Positions 18,748 through 27,147 of a stretch of 64,000 nucleotides of DNA are shown here, piece after piece (within the stretch, counting starts at the first letter, position 1; every line of letters begins with the position of its first letter). The notes under the pieces are model-generated. The model searched no databases and had not been told where the DNA came from. It was given only the letters and a program-made list of their open reading frames with translations. Made by a program: the position numbers and the translations under genes. Source of the stretch: Chitinophagales bacterium (GTDB lineage: Bacteria; Bacteroidota; Bacteroidia; Chitinophagales; Chitinophagaceae). The stretch is taken from the NCBI GenBank assembly GCA_013297995.1, contig JAAFJB010000005.1, positions 1 to 64,000 on the forward strand, read 5' to 3'.

Positions 18748-19536
18748 ATGAAGTACTTGTTTTTATTTTCGATCATCCTAATTACAAATAATGCTGTTGC
18801 TCAATCTTCTAAAGGAGAACTTTATGCCTATACAAAAGACTGGAGTCCCGCAAAAAATTTAGTAGCTGCTACCTATATCATGCACCAGTTAACAGAAGAT
18901 GACACCACTTTTATAAAGCGATACTACCAAAAAAATGGTCCTCTTATTTTTTGTGAAACTTATTTTGACAAGGAGTGTACTGTACCAAATGGTTTCTTTG
19001 CTTGGTATAATTTTAAAGGAGAGTTGGATAGTACTGGTTATTGTTACCGAGGTAAAAAAGATGGATTATGGAAATATGGTTTTGATAAAAAAAACAGGCC
19101 TTTTATTGTTGAAGAATTTGCAAAAGGTAAATTAGTAAAACGAATGAATTATCAAGTAATGAAAATATTTTTTCCCAATGGAATGGAAGAAATCTTAGAT
19201 ACAAGTTCCAGTAAAAATAACACTACTAAACTTCCTGAATTTGAAAATGGTGGAATAAAGGGCTGGGGTAATTATTTGAGCAATAACCTTAAAACGCCCG
19301 AGCGATTTATAAGTATAGTTGGCCCTAGAACAGTTTCATCTGCTTTTGTAGCATTTCAAATTAATACTGAAGGCAAAATTAAAGACCTATTGTTTCATCA
19401 TTCTTTGGAATGGTCGGCCGATTTGGAAATTATTCGTGTGCTTAGAGCCAGTCCACGCTGGATTCCAGCAGAAATAGATGGAAATTTGGTACAATATACA
19501 TACGGCCAGAAAATTAGTTTGAATGTTGGCGATTAA
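18748..19536 (+). CDS. Secreted protein with TonB-C-like domain
   Basis: 262 residues with a signal peptide (YLFLFSIILITNNAVAQ). The middle has MORN-like phrases (YNFKGELDSTGYCYRGKKDGLWKYG) as found in toxin-antitoxin MORN_2 proteins and Bacteroidota surface proteins. The C-terminal third (FQINTEGKIKDLLFHHSLEW then VLRASPRWIPAEIDG) matches the pattern of TonB C-terminal domains. Such proteins are common in Bacteroidota as periplasmic or surface factors with unclear roles. It stands upstream of the KorB-like gene, but a promoter separates them. Confidence 0.75.
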   Translation: MKYLFLFSIILITNNAVAQSSKGELYAYTKDWSPAKNLVAATYIMHQLTEDDTTFIKRYYQKNGPLIFCETYFDKECTVPNGFFAWYNFKGELDSTGYCYRGKKDGLWKYGFDKKNRPFIVEEFAKGKLVKRMNYQVMKIFFPNGMEEILDTSSSKNNTTKLPEFENGGIKGWGNYLSNNLKTPERFISIVGPRTVSSAFVAFQINTEGKIKDLLFHHSLEWSADLEIIRVLRASPRWIPAEIDGNLVQYTYGQKISLNVGD

Positions 19537-19577
19537 GAAAATATACTAAAATAGCAGCAACCAATGATTCCCTGTTG

Positions 19578-19585
19578 TATTTTTG
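19578..19585 (+). promoter_or_regulatory. -7 promoter box for the KorB-like gene
   Basis: TATTTTTG matches TAnnTTTG and lies 24 nt before the chosen ATG at 19610. No clear TTTG was found at the expected -33 distance. A frame extension starting at 19583 overlaps this box, which supports the downstream start. Confidence 0.4.
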
Positions 19586-19609
19586 TGGTTTACCCAACAG
19601 CAGCAATCT

Positions 19610-20653
19610 ATGTTAACTGAATCAATAGTAAAACCCGCTCTCACTGCCAAAGACTTTGCTACCGACCAAGAAGTTCGTTGGTGCCCTGGCTGTGGCGACT
19701 ACTCTATTCTTGCACAAGTTCAAAAAATAATGCCCACAATTGGTGTGCCCAAAGAAAATATTGTAATCATCAGCGGAATCGGCTGTAGCAGTCGCTTCCC
19801 CTATTATATGAATACCTATGGTATGCATAGTATTCATGGCAGAGCAACGGCCGTTGCGAGTGGACTAAAAGCTACCCGACCCGAATTGAGTGTTTGGATT
19901 GTTACTGGTGATGGTGATGGTTTGAGCATTGGCGGTAACCATACCATTCACTTATTGCGTAGAAATTTTGATGTAAATATCCTGCTCTTTAATAACCAAA
20001 TTTATGGATTAACTAAGGGCCAGTATTCCCCCACTTCTGAAAAGCAAAAAATTACCAAGAGCACCCCCTTTGGCAGTATAGATCATCCCTTCAATCCCTT
20101 GGCATTGGCGATGGGCGCAGATGCCAGTTTTATTGGTCGCACTATGGATAGAGACCCTAAGCATTTGCAAACCATGCTTACCCGTTCTCACCAACACAAA
20201 GGAGCTTCCTTCCTAGAAATTTATCAGAACTGTAATATTTTTAATGATGGTGCTTTTGAAATCTTTACAGAAAAATCTTCCAAAGCAGATCAGGTAGTTT
20301 TTCTAGAACAAGGTAAGCCATTGCTTTTTGGCGCCAATCAAGATAAAGGAATCAGATTAAACGGTTTAAAACCAGAAGTAGTAACCATTGGTGAAGCTGG
20401 TATTACAATTGATGATTTGTGGGTACACGATGAGACCGATTTTTATAAAGCCCAGATATTGATTCGTATGTTTGATAATCCCAATCAAACAGAGAACCAT
20501 TTCCCCCGCCCCTTTGGTGTGTTTTATGAAACAGAACGAGCTTGTTATGAAGATATGATGGCCATGCAAATTGAGGAAACCATTGCCAGTAAAGGAAAAG
20601 GCGACCTTGATAAATTGCTCCGGGGTAAAGAAGTATGGGAAATTAAATTATAG
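19610..20653 (+). CDS. 2-oxoacid:ferredoxin oxidoreductase, beta subunit
   Basis: 347 residues. The thiamine diphosphate subunit of the KorAB/OorAB type, which converts 2-oxoglutarate or another 2-oxoacid to the acyl-CoA with ferredoxin reduction. Motifs: CPGCGD near residue 26, ISGIGCSSR, GDGDGLSIGGNH (ThDP/Mg site) and NNQIYGLTKGQYSPTS. The extended C-terminal region is typical of the aerobic Bacteroidota/actinobacterial form. The alpha subunit, usually directly upstream, is absent here: the neighbour is an unrelated secreted protein. It overlaps the convergent response-regulator gene by 6 nt at the 3' ends. Confidence 0.9.
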   Translation: MLTESIVKPALTAKDFATDQEVRWCPGCGDYSILAQVQKIMPTIGVPKENIVIISGIGCSSRFPYYMNTYGMHSIHGRATAVASGLKATRPELSVWIVTGDGDGLSIGGNHTIHLLRRNFDVNILLFNNQIYGLTKGQYSPTSEKQKITKSTPFGSIDHPFNPLALAMGADASFIGRTMDRDPKHLQTMLTRSHQHKGASFLEIYQNCNIFNDGAFEIFTEKSSKADQVVFLEQGKPLLFGANQDKGIRLNGLKPEVVTIGEAGITIDDLWVHDETDFYKAQILIRMFDNPNQTENHFPRPFGVFYETERACYEDMMAMQIEETIASKGKGDLDKLLRGKEVWEIKL

Positions 20654-21301
20654 TTTATCTAGCTTGTTTTTCATGGCAAATAATACAAGCCCCATTCTGT
20701 TAGCAGATCCTGTTTTTTTAAAAAGTTGATCGCGGTAACCATCAATCGTTCGTGGACTAATATGCATGGCAGCAGCAATCTGCTTTAAGCTCATATCGGT
20801 ACAGAGGTAACGAAGAAACTCTTTCTCCCTTTCTAGCATTGCCAGCGCTATATTGTACTCATGTTCAGGCTCTTCAAATCCATTTTTTATGGTATAAACT
20901 AAGTTTGCAAATAATAACCGATTAAAATAAATGCCTTTTGAAAACAGTGCCTCTAATCCCGCACTTAACTCATCTAAAATACTGTCTTTTGTTATAAAAC
21001 CCCTTACCCCATATTGCAACATATTAACTACGGTTCTCTCGTCGCTTAACATGCTAAGCACCATGATTTTTATTTGTGGATAATGATGATTGATCCATTT
21101 AGCGGTTTCAAATCCATTCATATTGGGCATCATAACATCTAAAATAACCAAATGGGGCAAGTTAAGGGGATCTAATAATTCTATAAAATGTTTGCCATTA
21201 TCGGCTTCAAATAATAGGGTGTACCCACTCAAATGATGAATGATTTCTGATAATCCAGTTCTTACCAGAATATGATCGTCAACCAAAACAATTTTTTTCA
21301 T
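20648..21301 (-). CDS. NarL/FixJ-family response regulator
   Basis: 217 residues. Receiver domain with acidic pair Asp8-Asp9, phospho-acceptor Asp55 in VILDVMMPNMNGFE, and a conserved Lys in FITKDSI; C-terminal LuxR-type helix-turn-helix (LEREKEFLRYLCTDMSLKQIAAAMHISPRTIDGY). It acts as a DNA-binding output of a two-component system. No histidine kinase is adjacent, so it is an orphan by position; the partner lies elsewhere. It has its own 260-nt upstream region. Confidence 0.92.
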   Translation of the reverse strand: MKKIVLVDDHILVRTGLSEIIHHLSGYTLLFEADNGKHFIELLDPLNLPHLVILDVMMPNMNGFETAKWINHHYPQIKIMVLSMLSDERTVVNMLQYGVRGFITKDSILDELSAGLEALFSKGIYFNRLLFANLVYTIKNGFEEPEHEYNIALAMLEREKEFLRYLCTDMSLKQIAAAMHISPRTIDGYRDQLFKKTGSANRMGLVLFAMKNKLDKL

Positions 21302-21517
21302 ATCAATTCATAATTAATATGCCACTATGAAGTACGGATATTTTTCTGAAATAGTACCCGTATTTATACGCTATTATACCCCGTTAAAACACGGTACAAA
21401 AAAGGGTATTTTCTAGCTTGTCTCTATTATTAGCCCTATTTAATTTTATGATGTGATAAAATAGAATGTGACTGTTTTGTTTTATTACCTATTAATTAAC
21501 CAGGGGTTACAAACAAG
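21302..21517. other. Intergenic region between response regulator and Sua5-like gene
   Basis: Holds AT-rich sequence with several related short phrases (TACCCGTATTTATAC, ACGGTAC, GGGTATTTT) that may be binding sites for the divergent regulator. No open frame or clear promoter was found. Confidence 0.3.
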
Positions 21518-21547
21518 GAAGGCAGTGCAAGGCTGCCTTCTTTTTTT
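21518..21547 (+). terminator. Terminator-like hairpin just before the Sua5-like gene
   Basis: GAAGGCAG (518-525) pairs with CTGCCTTC (533-540) across a 7-nt loop, then seven T. It ends 14 nt before the ATG at 21562. It either ends a small RNA from the gap or acts as a leader attenuator. Confidence 0.6.
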
Positions 21548-21561
21548 AACTATCTTTAAAT

Positions 21562-22173
21562 ATGTTATTGCATATTCATCCCGATAACCCCAATTCTCGC
21601 CATATTAAAACAGTGGTAGATTGCCTTTTATCCGGTGGGATTATTATTTACCCTACCGATACTATTTATGGGCTAGGATGTGATATTTTTCAACCCAAAG
21701 CCGTTGAACGCATTGCAAGAATTAAACAAATTGATCCCTCCAAAGCACAGCTGAGCTTTATTTGCAACGATTTAAGCAACCTCAGCAAATACTGTAAAGC
21801 AACGGATACGCCGCTTTACAGACTTTTAAAACATTATTTACCCGGCCCCTATACTTTTATTTTACCTGCCAGCAAACTGGTGCCTAAAATTTTGCAAAAT
21901 AAAAAAAGTACCATCGGCCTCAGAATTCCAGCCAATAATATAGCCAGCACCATTGTGGCTGAATTGGGTCACCCCATTCTTTCTGCATCCCTTCCAGGTG
22001 ATATGGTTGAAGAATATACCGACCCTGATATTATGTACGAGAACTTTAAAAACCAAGTGGATATTGTAATTCACGGAGGTAATGGAGGGATGATTCCTTC
22101 TACAGTGGTTGACTGTACCAAAGAACCCTATGAACTCATTCGATTGGGTGCTGGTGAATGGGAAACTGGTTAA
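21562..22173 (+). CDS. Sua5/YciO/YrdC-family protein
   Basis: 203 residues, one YrdC domain without a C-terminal Sua5 extension. The conserved core LLSGGIIIYPTDTIYGLGCD, the KxR-like RIARIKQIDPSKAQLSF, and LPGPYTFILPAS are present. YrdC/TsaC enzymes make threonylcarbamoyl-AMP for t6A in tRNA; the YciO subgroup is related but of less certain activity. The sequence KQIDPSKAQLSFICNDLSNLSKYC resembles the YciO branch more than TsaC. The last 4 nt overlap the convergent RNase HII gene. Confidence 0.85.
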   Translation: MLLHIHPDNPNSRHIKTVVDCLLSGGIIIYPTDTIYGLGCDIFQPKAVERIARIKQIDPSKAQLSFICNDLSNLSKYCKATDTPLYRLLKHYLPGPYTFILPASKLVPKILQNKKSTIGLRIPANNIASTIVAELGHPILSASLPGDMVEEYTDPDIMYENFKNQVDIVIHGGNGGMIPSTVVDCTKEPYELIRLGAGEWETG

Positions 22174-22769
22174 AATTGCATGGTTATTTGCTGGGGCACT
22201 ATATTAAAGCTACGCCGATGATGTATGCAGAGTCCGTTTGCTTCAATAGCCATCCTATGTTCTAATGTTCCATACCCTTTATTCCTATTCCAACCATATT
22301 GCGGAAACTGGGCATGAATTTTTTCCATATAAGCATCGCGATAGGTTTTTGCCAAAATACTTGCTGCTGCAATGGAAGCGTATTTACCATCTCCTTTTAC
22401 AATACATAAATGAGGAATTTTTTTATAGGCAGGAAACCGATTGCCATCAATTAATAAATAGCCTGGGCTTGTTTTTAACTGGTCTATTGCCAAGTGCATG
22501 GCTTTAAAACTGGCTTTTAATATATTAATTCGGTCTATCTCTTCGGCTTCTACACTCGCAACTGACCAAGCAATGGATTGTGCTTCTATTATTTCGCGAA
22601 GAATGATCCGCTGTTTTTCTCCAACCTGCTTACTATCATTCAGCAATGGATGTTTAAAATTATTAGGCAGAATAACCGCTGCTGCAAAAACAGGCCCTGC
22701 ATAACAACCCCTGCCCGCTTCATCGGTTCCGGCTTCAATCCACTTTTCTTGATAAAAGGAGGGTAACAT
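22170..22769 (-). CDS. rnhB: Ribonuclease HII
   Basis: 199 residues. It removes misincorporated ribonucleotides and RNA in DNA:RNA hybrids. The active site opens with AGTDEAGRGCYAGPV (Asp16, Glu17), continues with LLIDGNRFP and KTYRDAYM providing further acidic residues. Length and the C-terminal GYGTLEHRMAIEANGLCIHHR match the family. It is divergent from the heme A synthase gene and tail-overlaps the Sua5-like gene by 4 nt. Confidence 0.95.
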   Translation of the reverse strand: MLPSFYQEKWIEAGTDEAGRGCYAGPVFAAAVILPNNFKHPLLNDSKQVGEKQRIILREIIEAQSIAWSVASVEAEEIDRINILKASFKAMHLAIDQLKTSPGYLLIDGNRFPAYKKIPHLCIVKGDGKYASIAAASILAKTYRDAYMEKIHAQFPQYGWNRNKGYGTLEHRMAIEANGLCIHHRRSFNIVPQQITMQF

Positions 22770-22837
22770 TTGGTAAAAATCCGTTTTCTAAACAAAACCA
22801 TCAAATTCATTTATCAAAATGGCTGTTTCGGTTGTTG

Positions 22838-22845
22838 TAACTTTG
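22838..22845 (+). promoter_or_regulatory. -7 promoter box before ctaA
   Basis: TAACTTTG matches TAnnTTTG, 17 nt before the ATG at 22863. The -33 box is not clear. The box lies inside the upstream frame extension, supporting 22863 as the start. Confidence 0.45.
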
Positions 22846-22862
22846 TACAATTAGCAAAATAT

Positions 22863-23924
22863 ATGGAGACTATCAATCGTTCTGACAAAAAAATAGCTAT
22901 TTGGTTATTGGTGGGTGTGGCAATGACCGTGATTCAATTTGCTCTCGGGGGAATTACCCGGTTAACGGGCAGCGGACTGTCTATTACCGAATGGGATATT
23001 ATTACGGGTAGCTTGCCGCCTTTAAATGAAACGGCTTGGCTGGCTGCTTTTAATAAATACAAATTAACTCCGCAGTTTCAACTGCTCAACTTTGAATTTA
23101 CCCTCTCCGATTTTAAATTTATTTTTTTCTGGGAATGGTTTCACCGCTTATGGGCCCGATTAATTGGTGTAGTATTCGCTGTTGGATTTATTTGGTTTTT
23201 AAGGAATAAATCTTTTAAAAAAGCAATGGTAAAACCATTGCTGATATTATTTTTATTGGGCGCATTACAAGGATTGGTGGGCTGGATTATGGTTGCCAGC
23301 GGCTTAACAGGTGATGCGGTTTATGTGAAACCAACGCGATTGGCTCTACACTTTATTTTAGCACTTGGTTTATTGAGTTATACGTTTTGGTTTGCCCTAA
23401 AACTATGGATTCCAAAAAAAGAAATCTTGGTTGATGCCACCATTAAAAAAGCTAATCTATGGCTGATTGGCCTACTGGTTTTGCAATTATTCTATGGGGC
23501 GTTGATGGCGGGTCATAAAGCAGCAAATGCAGCAGCAACCTGGCCTACCATCAATGGGGAGTGGGTTCCAACACATTTGTTTAGTCACCAACCCTTACTC
23601 CTCAATTTTATTGACAATACCATTCTCATTCACTTTATTCATCGTGGGTTGGCCTATATATTATTCATTGCAATAATGGTTTGGTCGCTGGCGCTGATTA
23701 ATAAAAGCCATTCCCCTTTTTTTAAGAAAATAAATAAAATACCTATTATCCTCACTTTTTTACAAGTCATACTGGGCATTGCTAGTGTATTAACCAGCAG
23801 TGGAATTATTGCAGGCAAATGGGGTGTTTTTGAGTGGATGGCTCAGTTGCATCAGCTTACTGGGATGCTTTTATTACTGTCGTTGCTGCTAATTTTATTT
23901 TTAGTGCGTGGTAAAAATGCGTAA
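22863..23924 (+). CDS. ctaA: Heme A synthase (COX15/CtaA)
   Basis: 353 residues with about eight transmembrane helices. It oxidises heme O to heme A for cytochrome c oxidase, showing aerobic respiration. Heme-ligand histidines lie in WEWFHRLWARL, MAGHKAANAA, LIHFIHRGLAYI and AQLHQLTGML; GGITRLTGSGLSITEW near the N-terminus is the family signature. A frame extension to 22770 gives an atypical leader and crosses a promoter box, so METINRSDKK is taken as the start. No heme O synthase or oxidase gene is next to it; the patatin-like gene follows after 51 nt. Confidence 0.93.
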   Translation: METINRSDKKIAIWLLVGVAMTVIQFALGGITRLTGSGLSITEWDIITGSLPPLNETAWLAAFNKYKLTPQFQLLNFEFTLSDFKFIFFWEWFHRLWARLIGVVFAVGFIWFLRNKSFKKAMVKPLLILFLLGALQGLVGWIMVASGLTGDAVYVKPTRLALHFILALGLLSYTFWFALKLWIPKKEILVDATIKKANLWLIGLLVLQLFYGALMAGHKAANAAATWPTINGEWVPTHLFSHQPLLLNFIDNTILIHFIHRGLAYILFIAIMVWSLALINKSHSPFFKKINKIPIILTFLQVILGIASVLTSSGIIAGKWGVFEWMAQLHQLTGMLLLLSLLLILFLVRGKNA

Positions 23925-23975
23925 GTTTATCCTTTACCATGCAACAGGCTGATGCATTAAACGGTCTTTACTTAT

Positions 23976-26201
23976 ATGAAGAAATATGCTATCGGAATTT
24001 GGTACTCACTACCTGTGCAATTATTTCTGTTGCACTTTCGCAGGTACCAGATTTTTTTGTTGTGCTGGTATATTCTTTTTTCCACGGTAGGTGGTGGCTT
24101 CATGAAAACTTTCGGGGCGTATTCTTTGTTTTTAGCACCCGAATATTTTGGGGAAGTATCTGCCTTAAGTACGGCAATTGTTGGCTTTACAACGGGTGTA
24201 TTCATCATGAGCTGGAATATCACCACTTTTATTTTGTACAGTAAACACCTACAATTTTTAGCTACTACGGCACAGCCCTTTTTAAAATACTGTATCAATA
24301 ATGCCATCATACCCATTATTTTTCTGCTTTTTTATTTGGTTAAAGCCTATCAATATGCTACCAGTCAAGAACTTTTTACCAATATTGGGGTGATTTTTTT
24401 AGCATTGGGATATACAGGTGGGTTGGCACTCTCACTGGCAGTGGCATTTCTTTATTTTTTTGGTGCTGATAAAACCATTTACTATACACTATCAACTTCC
24501 ATGCAAAGTGCTAATGCAACTTATGCAAGCTTTGCTGCTGGCAATACTTTACCCAATCCTAGAAATGAGTTTAGGGTGGATTGGTTTTTAAGTGCTTTTT
24601 TTCGTTTGCGCAAGCCAAGAGATGTTCGTCATTACAATCTAGGATTTTTAGAAGCAGTATTCCAACGCCACCATATAGCCGCCGTAATTGCCATTACCAT
24701 TGCCTTTATTTTTTTGATTTTAACTGGGTATATTTCAGATACTAGGCTTTTTCAGCTTCCTGCGGCAGCCAGTATTGTTCTATTTTTTGCAATTGTAATT
24801 GCGGTGGCTGGCGCATTATCCATCCTCTTAAAATCTTGGAGTATTCCACTGCTTATTGGCGCTTACTTACTGGCCAATTATTTGTACCAACAAGAAATTA
24901 TTGATCCAAGAAATAAAGCGTATGGACTGGATTATATGAATAAGTTGGAGCGGCCTGTTTACGATAGAAATAATTTGCAAGCCTTGGCCAATGATGCTGC
25001 CATTCAGCAAGATAAAAACGATTTTTTGGCTATTTTAAATAAGTGGAAGTTGCGGCAGAAAGAAGCACTCCCTATTATGTATATTATTAATACCAGTGGA
25101 GGTGGAACCCGAAGTGCAACTTTCACCATGCATACTTTGCAACAGTTAGATAAGTTAATGGATGGTAAATTGATGGAGAAAACCATGCTTATTAATGGTG
25201 CGTCTGGTGGCATGCTTGGAGCTGCTTATTTTAGGGAACTCTACTTTGAAAAAATAAACGGCAAGCCAATTGATTTACAAAATCCGGTATACACTGAAAA
25301 TATTTCAAAAGATTTATTAAGCCCTATTTTTTCTTCTTTTTTAACCAGAGATATCATTGGTCCAGTACAAAAATTTAAAACCAATGGATTTGAATATATA
25401 AAAGACAGGGGCTATGCTTTTGAACAAAAATTAGCAGAAAATACTAGTGGAATTTTGAATAAAAAATTAAGCGATTATGCGGTGGCGGAGGCCAATGCAC
25501 AAATTCCTACTCTTTTCTTTAATTCAGTAATTACCCGTGATGCAAGAAAAATGATTATTGCCACTCACCCAGTAAGGTTCTTAATGCGTCCATTAACCAA
25601 TGGCCTGAACTTAAAACCATTTGATCCAGATGCCATTGATTTTAACTCTTTCTTTAAGTTACAAAAAAGCAATGATATAAATATTTTATCTGCCCTTAGA
25701 ATGAATGCTACTTTTCCATATGTATTACCCAATGTATGGTTACCAAGTAACCCAATTATTGATGTGATGGATGCTGGTTTGAGGGATAATTATGGACAGG
25801 AATCTGCCCTTAGATTTATTGAAGTGTTTAAAGAATGGTTGCAGAAAAATACCAAAAAATTGGTTTTGATTCAAATAAGAGATAGAAGTTTAAGCGATTG
25901 GGAAAAGCCCTTAGAAAGTAATTCACTAATTGGCTTTCTAACCAAACCCTTTTTAATTCTTCAAAACAACTGGTTTAAAATGCAAGATTATTACCAGCAT
26001 GATCAGCTTGAATATCTCTATAAAAGCTATGGAACTAATTTTTATAAAATTGCTTTTCAATATATTCCGTCTAAGTCTGAAGCACCCGCCAGCTTAAGTT
26101 TTCACCTTACTGCTGCTGAGAAAAAAAGTATTGCAATGGCTTTAAACAATCCTTTGAATAAGGCTGAGTTTAAACGATTGAAAGGCATTGTACAGCAGTA
26201 A
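23976..26201 (+). CDS. Membrane-embedded patatin-like lipase/phospholipase
   Basis: 741 residues in two parts. Residues about 1-320 hold roughly eight hydrophobic helices (for example YQIFLLCWYILFSTVGGGF and VIAITIAFIFLILTGYI). The C-terminal part is a patatin-type alpha/beta hydrolase: oxyanion loop SGGGTR (374-379), nucleophile GASGG with Ser410, and the catalytic Asp in DAG (599-601). Patatins hydrolyse acyl esters of phospholipids or other lipids with a Ser-Asp dyad. The polytopic N-terminal domain is not part of usual patatins; it probably places the enzyme at the inner membrane. It follows ctaA by 51 nt and is convergent with a lipid kinase gene. Confidence 0.82.
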   Translation: MKKYAIGIWYSLPVQLFLLHFRRYQIFLLCWYILFSTVGGGFMKTFGAYSLFLAPEYFGEVSALSTAIVGFTTGVFIMSWNITTFILYSKHLQFLATTAQPFLKYCINNAIIPIIFLLFYLVKAYQYATSQELFTNIGVIFLALGYTGGLALSLAVAFLYFFGADKTIYYTLSTSMQSANATYASFAAGNTLPNPRNEFRVDWFLSAFFRLRKPRDVRHYNLGFLEAVFQRHHIAAVIAITIAFIFLILTGYISDTRLFQLPAAASIVLFFAIVIAVAGALSILLKSWSIPLLIGAYLLANYLYQQEIIDPRNKAYGLDYMNKLERPVYDRNNLQALANDAAIQQDKNDFLAILNKWKLRQKEALPIMYIINTSGGGTRSATFTMHTLQQLDKLMDGKLMEKTMLINGASGGMLGAAYFRELYFEKINGKPIDLQNPVYTENISKDLLSPIFSSFLTRDIIGPVQKFKTNGFEYIKDRGYAFEQKLAENTSGILNKKLSDYAVAEANAQIPTLFFNSVITRDARKMIIATHPVRFLMRPLTNGLNLKPFDPDAIDFNSFFKLQKSNDINILSALRMNATFPYVLPNVWLPSNPIIDVMDAGLRDNYGQESALRFIEVFKEWLQKNTKKLVLIQIRDRSLSDWEKPLESNSLIGFLTKPFLILQNNWFKMQDYYQHDQLEYLYKSYGTNFYKIAFQYIPSKSEAPASLSFHLTAAEKKSIAMALNNPLNKAEFKRLKGIVQQ

Positions 26202-26227
26202 ATTAAGTTGGTAGCAGTAGAATAATA

Positions 26228-27127
26228 TTAAGGTCTGATTAACAGAAACGCATCTTTAAGAATATGTATATTCAATTCCTCCGTTGTTTCTTTTGGTTCA
26301 CCATCAATATGCAAAGGGGCTAATTTTGGATTTTTAATGGTGAGTGATGGTGTTTGAAAGTAGAGAATATTTTTATTGCTCATATCTTCTACTAACTGCT
26401 GTAATTTATTATTTCCACGCATTTGTCGCAGTATGGCAAAGGGTAATTTGGCTTTGTTCATTTTTTGTACAATTACAATATCCAACATTCCATCTGAAAG
26501 ACTTGCTTGCGGTGCAATGGTAGCATTGTTTCCAAATTGGTTGCTGTTGGCAATGCTGATGAAAAAAGCATCGGTAAAAAAAGAAAATTGTTCTAGTATC
26601 ACTTCAAATTGATAAGGATTTGCTTTAAAAAACTGAATGATACTTTGTTGTGTATAAGCCAATAAACCACGGATGCTTTTTTGTGCAAAATCATGCGCAA
26701 CCTGTGCATCAAAACCAACTCCACTCAACATGCAAGAATAAGCCCCATTAATAGTAAAAGCATCAACAGCACTGGCCTTTCCTTCAAAAATTAATGCCAG
26801 CGCAGCTTTTAGCTTAGTAGGAATATTCGCAGCTCTTGCCAGCCCATTGCCCGAGCCAACAGGGATGATACCAAAACGCACTCCCGTACTTCTGAGTGAA
26901 TCGGTTACCTGATTCACAGTGCCATCCCCACCCATCATTACAATATCGGTATATTTTTCTTCTTGAATTAGCTCTTTCAACGCTTCATAATCTCCTGCTG
27001 CATTGGTATGCATTACTTTAAAAGGAATTTGCTGAAATGCAGTCTCCCGCTCCACCAATTCACGGATTCGCTCTTTTTTTGAAGTTCCCGAAATGGGATT
27101 AATTAGATAAATGATTTTTCTTTCCAT
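26228..27127 (-). CDS. Diacylglycerol kinase-like lipid kinase (DagK/YegS family)
   Basis: 299 residues. The N-terminal nucleotide-binding motif NPISGTSKKER, the catalytic GGDGTVNQV and VGSGNGLARA loops are intact, followed by a beta-sandwich with SGVGFDAQVAH and HIDGEP. The family phosphorylates diacylglycerol or related lipids at the membrane, feeding phospholipid turnover. Its stop is 20 nt after the start side of nothing on this strand; fabH lies 20 nt upstream on the same strand, so the two likely form one transcript with lipid-related roles. Confidence 0.9.
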   Translation of the reverse strand: MERKIIYLINPISGTSKKERIRELVERETAFQQIPFKVMHTNAAGDYEALKELIQEEKYTDIVMMGGDGTVNQVTDSLRSTGVRFGIIPVGSGNGLARAANIPTKLKAALALIFEGKASAVDAFTINGAYSCMLSGVGFDAQVAHDFAQKSIRGLLAYTQQSIIQFFKANPYQFEVILEQFSFFTDAFFISIANSNQFGNNATIAPQASLSDGMLDIVIVQKMNKAKLPFAILRQMRGNNKLQQLVEDMSNKNILYFQTPSLTIKNPKLAPLHIDGEPKETTEELNIHILKDAFLLIRP

Positions 27128-27147
27128 AATTCACCCCCCATTTCTTG

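Noticed and set aside
23939-24244. Short frame overlapping the patatin-like gene start
   Set aside because: It overlaps the patatin-like gene in another frame and has no domain.
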